Positions 1-6,391 of a stretch of DNA of 9,242 bases are shown one piece after another (position 1 is the stretch's first letter; each line of letters opens with the position of its first letter). The position numbers and the translations under genes were made by a program. The stretch comes from Treponema sp. (GTDB lineage: Bacteria; Spirochaetota; Spirochaetia; Treponematales; Breznakiellaceae). The notes under the pieces were generated by a model. It made no database searches. It saw nothing but the letters and a program-made list of their open reading frames with translations, and was not told the DNA's origin. The stretch spans positions 1 to 9,242 of the forward strand of contig JAIRUO010000158.1 of assembly GCA_031254385.1 (NCBI GenBank). Reading direction: 5' to 3'.

Positions 1-653
1 TTTTCCGATTGCACAAACATTCCGCCTGAACCGCAGCATGGGTCAAATACACGGCCTTTGTACGGTTCGAGTATTTCTACCAGAAGTTCAACAACGCTTC
101 TCGGCGTGTAGAACTGGCCCCCTTTTTTCCCTTCGGCAAGGGCGAATTCGCCGAGAAAGTATTCAAATACATGACCGGGTACATCGGCACTCCGGGCTTT
201 CGCGTCTCCCAGGGCGATATTTCCAATCAGGTCGATTAAGCCGCCGAGGTTTGTGGGGTCCAAATTGCCTCGGGCAAACACTTTGGGCAGTACGTCTTTG
301 AGCGAGGAGTTGTCCTTTTCAATGGCATCCATGGCGTTGTCGACTACTTTGCCTATGGTGGGCAGTTTTGCCTTGGATTGCAGATGTGACCAGCGTGCGG
401 TTTCGGGAACAAAGAATACATTTTCCGCTTTGTATTCGTCCTTGTCTTCGGGGTCTGCTCCGGCAAATTCACCTTTCCCGCTCTTTAGTTTTGCGTGAAG
501 GTCTTCAAATGCGTCTGAAATATACTTCAAAAATATTAGGCCGAGGACAACGTGCTTATACTCGGCGGCATCGATATTTTTTCTGAGCTTGTCAGCGGAT
601 TTCCAGAGTTACTTTTCTATCGGCTCTAGGTTGGTCTCTTTGGTTTTCGCCAT
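1..653 (-). pseudogene. hsdM: Type I restriction-modification DNA methyltransferase subunit HsdM, 5' part, with in-frame stop at codon 15
   Basis: Read on the minus strand from the ATG at 653, the frame encodes a clear HsdM N-terminal region. It has the N-terminal helical domain ([19 protein letters not shown], then LKYISDAF), the QFYTPR motif, and methyltransferase motif I DPCCGSGG at about residues 204-211, which binds S-adenosylmethionine. HsdM normally works with HsdS and HsdR to methylate adenine in a bipartite site. The frame is open to the window edge except for a TAA at 611-609 (codon 15), just before the conserved LWKSADKLR. Many homologues have Gln near this point, so a single CAA-to-TAA change could explain it. 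The next plausible in-frame start (TTG, codon 42) would delete conserved sequence. The ATG lies 5 bases after the yjbQ stop, with a GGGGGAG Shine-Dalgarno sequence inside the yjbQ end. The catalytic NPPF motif and the rest of the gene lie outside the window. Family identity is sure; whether the gene is dead, reads through, or carries a sequencing error is open. Confidence 0.88.
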
Positions 654-658
654 ACCTT

Positions 659-1063
659 CTACTCCCCCATCACCCGAACACACACCTTCCGGCTACGAGG
701 CCCATCGTACTCATTAAACCAAATCCCCTGCCAGGTTCCAAGAAGCAACCTGCCTTTGGAAACAATTAGCGTGATTGAAGGCCCAACCAAACTTGTCAAG
801 GTATGTGCCGCTGAGTTGCCCTCGCCGTGACGGAACTCGCGGCGGTCGGGGGAAATCATATTCAATGCGAGATTTACGTCATGCGGTACATCTGGGTCAG
901 CGTTCTCATTGATCGTTACTGCGGCGGTTGTATGCGGCACAAAGACCATGCAGATTCCCTCGGTAACGCCGGAAGTCGCAACTGCCTGTTGCACCTGGCT
1001 GGTGATATTAAGCCATTCACTTTGGCTTGATGTGCGGACAGTAAAATCAGATAACGATGTCAT
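659..1063 (-). CDS. yjbQ: YjbQ/UPF0047 family protein
   Basis: This 134-residue protein has the full length and all hallmarks of the YjbQ (UPF0047) family. These are the segment HTTAAVTINENADPDVPHD (residues 44-62), HGEGNSAAH with His79 and His87, and the signature LLLGTWQGIWFNEYDGPR (about 107-123). The clustered histidines and acids (His44, Glu53, His61, His79, His87) form the presumed active site. E. coli YjbQ has been reported to have weak thiamin phosphate synthase activity, but the physiological role of the family is unsettled, so no reaction is assigned here. There is no signal peptide, so it should be cytosolic. The ATG at 1063 is well supported: an AAAGGAG Shine-Dalgarno overlaps the TAA stop of the preceding kinase gene, leaving a 10-base gap and implying translational coupling. 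The gene is followed 5 bases later by the hsdM start. Confidence 0.93.
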   Translation of the reverse strand: MTSLSDFTVRTSSQSEWLNITSQVQQAVATSGVTEGICMVFVPHTTAAVTINENADPDVPHDVNLALNMISPDRREFRHGEGNSAAHTLTSLVGPSITLIVSKGRLLLGTWQGIWFNEYDGPRSRKVCVRVMGE

Positions 1064-1073
1064 GGGTTCTCCT

Positions 1074-2534
1074 TTAGCTGTAATGGGCAGGACGCTCTTT
1101 TCCGCGCAAAACCCTTAGGACACCGCTGGCCAGGGCCAGAAGTTCGTCTTCACCGGGAAATACGTATACGGGCGCAAGTTTGTCAACCCGTTGTTTAATG
1201 GCACCGGTAAAGCGGATGGAGTGGGCCAGTCCGCCGGTAAGAATAATGGCGTCTACTAGCCCTTCTAAAACAGCGGTCATGGCGCCTATTTCCTTTGATA
1301 CTTGATAGGCCATGGAATCCAGAACCAGCGCGGCAAATTCATCGCCGTTGTTGATCATCTTCTGCACTTCGTCCTCATCGCTGGTGCCCAGATAGGCTTT
1401 CATTCCGCCTTTGCCCATAATTTTTTCAATCATTTCTGCCTTAGTATATTCACCGGAAAAGCACATATTTATAATGGGAAGGACTGGAATGTTTCCGGAA
1501 CGCTCTGGGGTAAAAGGCCCTTCTCCAGCAAGTGCGTCATTAACGTCAATGACACGACCATAACGGTGAGCGCCCACACTGATGCCTCCGCCCAGATGCG
1601 CGACAATAAAACGGGTATTTTCATAAGGCTTGCCAAGTTCAGCCGCAAGCCGTCGGGCAATGGCTTTTTGGTTAAGGGCATGGAATATGCTGATGCGTTC
1701 TATTCCGGGAATGCCGGTCAGTTTGGCATTGCGATCCATTTCGTCCACAACAACAGGGTCTACCACATAAGCCGGAACAGATAAGGGAGCGGCGATTTCT
1801 GATGCAATAATTGCGCCTAACGCGGAGGCGTGAATCGCAGCGGTTGCGGAGTGCAGATCCTCCAACATTCTTTCATTTATTATATAAACGCCGCTGTCTA
1901 TAGGTTTTATGAGGCCGCCTCGGCCTGCGATGGCATCAATGGATTTTATATCGATTCCGGATTCTTCCATGGCATCAAGAATACAGGTGCGCCGCATTTC
2001 CTTCTGATCCAGTATATTGCTGCCACTTGGCGTTAATGCAGAATCATGCCGGATTTTTCTATATAATACACACTCTTCATCATCGTATAACGCGAACTTG
2101 GTGGAGCCAGAACCGGGATTGATGGCCAAAATCCGGAAAACCCCGGCCTTCTTTGGCGGCGCTTTTGCCGCGGGAGTATCCGGCTTTTCCGCTTTTGTCT
2201 GTTCCTGCGGACGGCGGCGTATGATCTTTTCGCCGTTCACCATCATACTGATGCTGAGTACGCAGCCCAGATTGAGGATATGATCCATTACCTGCGCAAG
2301 TTTGGTATGCGTGCCCTCAATATCAATTTCCATTAAGGAAGTCTTTGGTTTTTTTGCCAAAGAATCGGCGGAACCAGTTCCGGCTATATCCGCTGTAGCT
2401 GTTTTTTCATCTTCATCAACAGTTAAACGCTTTATGTTCCAGCCTTCGCGCCGTATGTGCCCTGCCACTCTGCCCAGTACACCAGGCTCATTCAAAACTA
2501 CAAGTTCTACACGTTCAGTCTTTTTTGTTGTCAT
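1074..2534 (-). CDS. buk: ACT domain-butyrate kinase fusion (butyrate/branched-chain acyl kinase)
   Basis: The 486-residue product has two parts. Residues about 8-100 form an ACT domain like the acetolactate synthase regulatory subunit (IlvH/IlvN): VVLNEPGVLGRVAG, then EGWNIKRLTVDEDE. Asn15, Gly18 and Asn33 line up with the residues of E. coli IlvH (Asn11, Gly14, Asn29) linked to valine binding. A Lys/Pro/Ala-rich linker (about 107-131) leads to a complete butyrate kinase of about 354 residues, the usual Buk length. It has the ASKHA phosphate-binding loop INPGSGSTKFALY (137-149), GRGG (204-207), HLGGG (313-317), LTGG (432-435) and the C-terminal GEDELLALASG. Buk enzymes interconvert acyl phosphate + ADP and carboxylate + ATP, the ATP-forming last step of butyrate or branched-chain acid fermentation. 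No methionine lies at the start of the kinase part, so this is a true fusion and not two overlapping genes. The ATG follows the DUF4129 stop by 11 bases, with only a weak upstream GGTGG. Substrate (butyrate, isobutyrate or other) cannot be fixed from sequence. Confidence 0.93.
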   Translation of the reverse strand: MTTKKTERVELVVLNEPGVLGRVAGHIRREGWNIKRLTVDEDEKTATADIAGTGSADSLAKKPKTSLMEIDIEGTHTKLAQVMDHILNLGCVLSISMMVNGEKIIRRRPQEQTKAEKPDTPAAKAPPKKAGVFRILAINPGSGSTKFALYDDEECVLYRKIRHDSALTPSGSNILDQKEMRRTCILDAMEESGIDIKSIDAIAGRGGLIKPIDSGVYIINERMLEDLHSATAAIHASALGAIIASEIAAPLSVPAYVVDPVVVDEMDRNAKLTGIPGIERISIFHALNQKAIARRLAAELGKPYENTRFIVAHLGGGISVGAHRYGRVIDVNDALAGEGPFTPERSGNIPVLPIINMCFSGEYTKAEMIEKIMGKGGMKAYLGTSDEDEVQKMINNGDEFAALVLDSMAYQVSKEIGAMTAVLEGLVDAIILTGGLAHSIRFTGAIKQRVDKLAPVYVFPGEDELLALASGVLRVLRGKERPAHYS

Positions 2535-2545
2535 GATTCATTTTA

Positions 2546-4126
2546 TCATGAACCGGTAATGGTTTCCACCAATATTTGAAATTCATCGCGCTCTTTCCGC
2601 GTAAGGGGGTCGGCGGAATACAAGGCCTTTTCAAACAGTTCCCCAGCGCGGAGTATGGCCGGATTTATGTCTGTCTCTGGCGTTTGCATTTCATCAGTGC
2701 TTGTTTCATTGACTGTAATGGCAAGAACGCGGCAGTATTCCAAAGGGGCGTAGCTTGGCCTCCAACTCACTCTGAGGACTTCCTGACCCCAATAGATTAG
2801 GCGGGCAAAGAGGCTAATACTGTGGCGCAAATCCCTCTTCTTTGCGGCGCTGTAACCTGCAAGAATGTCTGCCTCTAGATCGCGCAGGGCATCGGCATTG
2901 GGAATTTTGCGTCCTCCTGTTCCTTCTCTTAAAGAGCGAATAAAATATTTGAAGCCCAAGGCAAGGGATTTTAGCCATTTTTTTAGATTTTGTAATAATA
3001 TTCTGGGCAATGATTTAATTCCCATAGAAAGCTTGGAACGGCGCAACAGAGGATTAATCATAAACCAGATAAAGAGCGCTGCCACCAGTGCTATGACAAA
3101 ATACTTTAGGTAATCCCAGAAAGGAGACGGCTTGGATTCACCCATCATTTGCGTTAATTCACTGGGAAGGCCCTGGGCAGGAGGCTGTGTAAATATCGGC
3201 TCCGGAAGAGGAGGGGGTTCCGAAGGAGGTGCTAGAAAAAGCCCTTCAAGGAATGCAAGCAGGCGGCGGAACAAATTTGTTATAAGTTCAAAGGGCAAAA
3301 GGCTCTTGTCAGAAGAAAATAGAAACCCCATAAAGGCTGATGCGAGTACAGCAATTGCCCCGGCCATTAGGGCTTTGGGACGGGAAGTAAAAACCAGGCC
3401 CTCTGCGGCAAAAGCGTACTCTCTTCGCAAAAAACACAAAAAGCCTATAATAAGAACCCCAGCTATAAAATACAGCACAAAAGAAATTGCCAGACCCGTG
3501 CTTAAAGTCATGCCTGCAAAGCTGCATATCAAGAACAGGACAAAAGGTATAACAAAAAAAGCCCTGTAATAGGTAAAAAGTTTTTTCATGGCACTGTCGG
3601 TTTCGCTCATGATGCCTGCGTGTTCCAGCATTATCTGACGAAGTTTTTCACCTTCATATATGCGGGTATAGGATACAAAAATTTCCTGCCCTTCAAAGAC
3701 CCTTTTTACGCTAAGAACCGGAAACCAGATTACAAGGGCGATAAGGCTGCAAGGCATATTGTATAGCGAAGGTATAAACCGCGTCGTTAAAGGAATGCCA
3801 AACCGGAAAAGGGAACTTATGCCGTACACCGCGATGACTATCAGTATTGAGCCCCGGATATTTGCTTCTGTATGATCCGCTTTGCTCTTTTTAACTGCAG
3901 CCCAGTAAAGGGAAGCTACTATTCCGCTAACTAGCGCGGAGCAGAACCAAAAAAACTGCGGTACTGGGGTAAATAGCTCAAGCAGAAAAATTAGTGATGG
4001 CAGGACTCCGAACATAACCGATACAGGTATATAAATTGAAAGCAGAGCATAAAAAGGACTTTGAATTGTAAGAATGTTTCCGGAATAATCCGGCGTAATA
4101 ATATCAAGCGATTCAGAGGATTTCAT
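2546..4126 (-). CDS. Multi-spanning membrane protein with C-terminal DUF4129 domain
   Basis: This 526-residue integral membrane protein has hydrophobic segments at about 25-52, 57-78, 91-108, 122-140, 186-206, 211-232, 251-270 and 340-360. A proline-rich stretch (about 299-320, SEPPPLPEP) precedes the last helix. After it comes a basic cytosolic region, then a C-terminal DUF4129-like domain at about 430-522 (PSYAPLEYCRVL, then LFEKALYSADPLTRKERDEF). DUF4129 proteins are usually encoded with MoxR ATPases and DUF58 proteins, often as the tail of transglutaminase-like membrane proteins. Here I see no transglutaminase Cys/His/Asp core. The ATG at 4126 overlaps the end of the DUF58 gene by 14 bases and has an AAAGGAAAGAGG Shine-Dalgarno region just upstream. 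A role as the membrane partner of the MoxR/DUF58 module is inferred from gene order; the biochemical function is unknown. The DUF4129 assignment rests on motif recall and genomic context. Confidence 0.82.
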   Translation of the reverse strand: MKSSESLDIITPDYSGNILTIQSPFYALLSIYIPVSVMFGVLPSLIFLLELFTPVPQFFWFCSALVSGIVASLYWAAVKKSKADHTEANIRGSILIVIAVYGISSLFRFGIPLTTRFIPSLYNMPCSLIALVIWFPVLSVKRVFEGQEIFVSYTRIYEGEKLRQIMLEHAGIMSETDSAMKKLFTYYRAFFVIPFVLFLICSFAGMTLSTGLAISFVLYFIAGVLIIGFLCFLRREYAFAAEGLVFTSRPKALMAGAIAVLASAFMGFLFSSDKSLLPFELITNLFRRLLAFLEGLFLAPPSEPPPLPEPIFTQPPAQGLPSELTQMMGESKPSPFWDYLKYFVIALVAALFIWFMINPLLRRSKLSMGIKSLPRILLQNLKKWLKSLALGFKYFIRSLREGTGGRKIPNADALRDLEADILAGYSAAKKRDLRHSISLFARLIYWGQEVLRVSWRPSYAPLEYCRVLAITVNETSTDEMQTPETDINPAILRAGELFEKALYSADPLTRKERDEFQILVETITGS

Positions 4127-5321
4127 AGCCTCTTTCCTTTATCTGGTAACGGTGTTTCGCAAAAGGCAGTGTTGTTTCATCTATCATAAGATATTCCATA
4201 GAGATATACGATTTTCTCATTCCTTCGATTAGCCTTACTTCATCATTATTCAGAGAAGGGCCTGCGTAAATTAATCGAGTGCCAAAGGGGAGTGTCTTAA
4301 TTTTTTCGAGTAACGCGGTAATACTGCCCCTTATCTGGGGCTGTTCTTCGTCCTGATTTATTTTTCTGCGTTCCAGAACCGTTAGCCGTTCCAGAATGGG
4401 TATAAGGGTAAAGGCCGCCGGATCAATAATTTCTCCGGCTAGGAACCCAGCAGTATGAAGTATGAAGCCCAGGGCCTGGCGTTCCCTTGAAGCCATGACG
4501 CAAAGGCTTGCGGCACATTCAATTATCCGCTCCAGATAAAACTCCCGGTTTCTTGCCGGATACTCAGCAGGGTCAGCGTTCAGAAAAACCATCAAGGGAT
4601 AGGAAAGGGAAGCCTCGTACTCGTTGACCATTAAATTAAGGCTGCCGTCTTGCGTCATTCTGGCGCTGGCCTTCCAGTTTATGCGGCGCAGTTCGTCTCC
4701 ACCGCTGTATTCGCGTATCGATCTGCGGCGAGTCAGATCCTCGTTAAAAGGATTGGAACTGATAAGAACGCCAAGGGGGATTCCCCCTGGAGCTTTAATA
4801 TTGACATAGCCGGGCGCGGGGTATACAAACAGTTTGCATTTTTCCTGCGAAATAACGGTAAAAGGAAAAAGCCCCAAAGGATCGGCACAGCGGATCTGCG
4901 CCGGCCCCAGCATAAACAAACCCCTAAAAGTGCCAAAGCCCTGCCATCTAAGGACGCGGCTTCTCCTGCCTCCAAGAGTGCCAAGGCTTTTATTTTCCTT
5001 AAAAACCGGCAACATTCCGGGCGAATCGGAAGCGGCAAGCATAAAGGCTGGAATTTTGCCGTGATTTTCCACAACCAGTTCCACATCGATCCATTCATGG
5101 CGAAAGCCCCTGAGCTCAGAGTCGCGGCGTATTATGCGCAAATGCCGGATCAGGTATTCGCTGTAGAGCCGGGAAGAAAGAATAATGAAAATTAAAAAAA
5201 GGCAAATGAACTGAAGAGGCTGCCAGGCGGTAAAGATGAAAACAAGAATAAAAATCGGAATTCCGGCAAAAAATAACCTTTCCCCCTGTATTCTAACAGA
5301 GGCCCAGTTTTGAAGTCTCAC
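4113..5321 (-). CDS. DUF58 domain protein, membrane-anchored
   Basis: The 402-residue product starts with two hydrophobic helices (about 16-32 and 34-50). Next come a beta-rich region (about 60-170, including CADPLGLFPF) and the DUF58 signature REYSGGDELRRINWKASAR at 203-221. The C-terminal part resembles a von Willebrand A-like fold, with a degenerate first metal-site strand (LMVFLNADPAEY, 243-254, in place of DxSxS). DUF58 proteins are standard partners of MoxR ATPases and are thought to present or recruit substrates for them at the membrane; the exact activity is not established. The start is a GTG at 5321 that overlaps the MoxR stop in a GTGA arrangement, so the two are translationally coupled. 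The downstream DUF4129 gene overlaps this one by 14 bases. Confidence 0.9.
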   Translation of the reverse strand: MRLQNWASVRIQGERLFFAGIPIFILVFIFTAWQPLQFICLFLIFIILSSRLYSEYLIRHLRIIRRDSELRGFRHEWIDVELVVENHGKIPAFMLAASDSPGMLPVFKENKSLGTLGGRRSRVLRWQGFGTFRGLFMLGPAQIRCADPLGLFPFTVISQEKCKLFVYPAPGYVNIKAPGGIPLGVLISSNPFNEDLTRRRSIREYSGGDELRRINWKASARMTQDGSLNLMVNEYEASLSYPLMVFLNADPAEYPARNREFYLERIIECAASLCVMASRERQALGFILHTAGFLAGEIIDPAAFTLIPILERLTVLERRKINQDEEQPQIRGSITALLEKIKTLPFGTRLIYAGPSLNNDEVRLIEGMRKSYISMEYLMIDETTLPFAKHRYQIKERGYEIL

Positions 5322-6286
5322 AGGGCAGCCCGGTATTCTGGCATGGGGACGCTATCCAATATGGAAGCTATGATCCTGTCTGGCTTGACGCCCCGAACCA
5401 GGGCTTCCGAAGAGAGGAGCAGGCGCTGGCGAAAAACAGGAGGCGCCATTTCTTTGATATCCGTTGGGCTGACAAAATCCCTGCCCCGTAGGCTCGCCAG
5501 CGCTTGGCTGGCGCGGTACAGGGCAAGACTGCCCCTGGGCGAAATCCCGGCCCGAAGGCTGTTGTCCTCGCGGGTGGCTGCTATCAGGGAAAGAAGGTAA
5601 TTCCTCACCTGGGGATCAACATGGACACGGGTTACTTCTTCCTGAAAAGAAACGACATCAGCAGCAGAAGCCACGGGCTTCAAATCCGTTACCGGATGGG
5701 TGATGCGCCTCTGGCTTTCCAACATCTTCGCTTCTGAATCCTGATCCGGATAACCGATTTTAAGTGAAAGGAGAAACCGATCCTTTTGGGCTTCTGGCAG
5801 GGGAAAGGTTCCTTCGTATTCTATTGGGTTTTGCGTTGCCATTACGATGAAGGGCTCAGGTAGATTTATACGGCTGCCGTCTACGGATATTTGCCCTTCT
5901 GCCATGGCTTCCAGCAGGGCCGATTGGGTACGGGGAGTTGCCCGGTTAATTTCGTCTACCAGGACAAACTGATTTACTATGGGGCCTTTTCTGTATACAA
6001 ACTGCCCCTCATTCTGACGCCAGACCGAGACCCCCAGTATATCAGCAGGCAAGAGGTCGGGAGTGCATTGGACACGGCTAAAGCTTAAGTCCAAGCTTGC
6101 GGCAAAGGCCCGTGCAAGAATGGTTTTGCCTGTACCCGGAACATCTTCCAAAAGAACATGCCCCCGCGCCAGAAAAGCCGCAAGGAGCATATCTATTACG
6201 GCGGTCTTTCCCAAAAAAACTTTTTCAATATTAGACCGGATTAAGGCCGCGAACTGCTGCGCGGCAACAGATTTGTCTTTTTCCAT
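5318..6286 (-). CDS. MoxR family AAA+ ATPase
   Basis: This 322-residue protein matches the compact MoxR AAA+ architecture over its full length. It has Walker A EDVPGTGKT (47-55), Walker B FVLVDEIN (107-114) followed by RATPRTQSALLEAM, sensor 1 MATQNPIEYEGT (149-160), the segment LPEAQKDRF (163-171) and sensor 2 GISPRGS (247-253). A C-terminal lid helical domain follows. MoxR ATPases use ATP hydrolysis to remodel or mature partner proteins, usually with DUF58/vWA proteins encoded next door, as here. The protein should be cytosolic and act at the membrane with the DUF58 and DUF4129 products. The ATG at 6286 gives the family's normal N-terminus. There is no Shine-Dalgarno in front of it; instead a TGTTATAAT element ends 6 bases upstream, so this start may be leaderless. 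It is probably the first gene of a tight operon reaching to yjbQ and hsdM. Confidence 0.95.
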   Translation of the reverse strand: MEKDKSVAAQQFAALIRSNIEKVFLGKTAVIDMLLAAFLARGHVLLEDVPGTGKTILARAFAASLDLSFSRVQCTPDLLPADILGVSVWRQNEGQFVYRKGPIVNQFVLVDEINRATPRTQSALLEAMAEGQISVDGSRINLPEPFIVMATQNPIEYEGTFPLPEAQKDRFLLSLKIGYPDQDSEAKMLESQRRITHPVTDLKPVASAADVVSFQEEVTRVHVDPQVRNYLLSLIAATREDNSLRAGISPRGSLALYRASQALASLRGRDFVSPTDIKEMAPPVFRQRLLLSSEALVRGVKPDRIIASILDSVPMPEYRAAL

Positions 6287-6292
6287 AGGGAA

Positions 6293-6301
6293 ATTATAAC
6301 A
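6293..6301 (-). promoter_or_regulatory. Extended -10 promoter for the moxR operon, possibly leaderless
   Basis: On the minus strand TGTTATAAT (TG at 6301-6300, TATAAT at 6298-6293) is a perfect extended -10 match. Six bases (TTCCCT) separate it from the MoxR ATG, which puts the expected transcription start on or next to the A of the ATG. No clear -35 is seen at 17-base spacing, as is usual for extended -10 promoters. An A-rich tract (6331-6347, AATAATAAAAAAAAAG) sits about 45-60 bases upstream of the predicted start, where an UP element would act. This is inferred from sequence only. Confidence 0.6.
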
Positions 6302-6345
6302 GGAATCTGCATTTTATTCAGCAAGAAAGACTTTTTTTTTATTAT

Positions 6346-6379
6346 TTCACACAAAGGCGCCTTAGTGCCTTTGTGTGAA
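6346..6379 (-). terminator. 13-bp hairpin after the barrel gene, probable terminator or 3' end
   Basis: TTCACACAAAGGC (6346-6358) and GCCTTTGTGTGAA (6367-6379) form a perfect 13-bp inverted repeat with an 8-base loop. It lies 13 bases beyond the stop of the barrel gene. On the minus strand it is followed by an A-rich tract and not by a T-run, so it is not a textbook intrinsic terminator. It may still end transcription, protect the mRNA 3' end, or insulate the moxR promoter. On the plus strand the T9 run (6332-6340) precedes the hairpin, so it cannot serve plus-strand termination either. Confidence 0.55.
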
Positions 6380-6391
6380 CCTCTTCTTCTT

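Noticed and set aside
143..154. 12-bp perfect palindrome GGCGAATTCGCC
   Set aside because: It falls inside hsdM coding sequence (LGEFAL region) and is explained by codon choice; no partner copy is seen.
1302..1784. 160-residue plus-strand open frame
   Set aside because: It is antisense to the conserved kinase core of the ACT-butyrate kinase gene and shows no family features.
4650..5195. 181-residue plus-strand open frame
   Set aside because: It lies fully antisense to the well-supported DUF58 gene, has no recognisable domain and no clear ribosome site; it is a shadow frame.
5498..5518. GC-rich inverted repeat CGCCAGC/GCTGGCG
   Set aside because: It lies in the middle of the MoxR coding region with no T-run, so a terminator role is unlikely.
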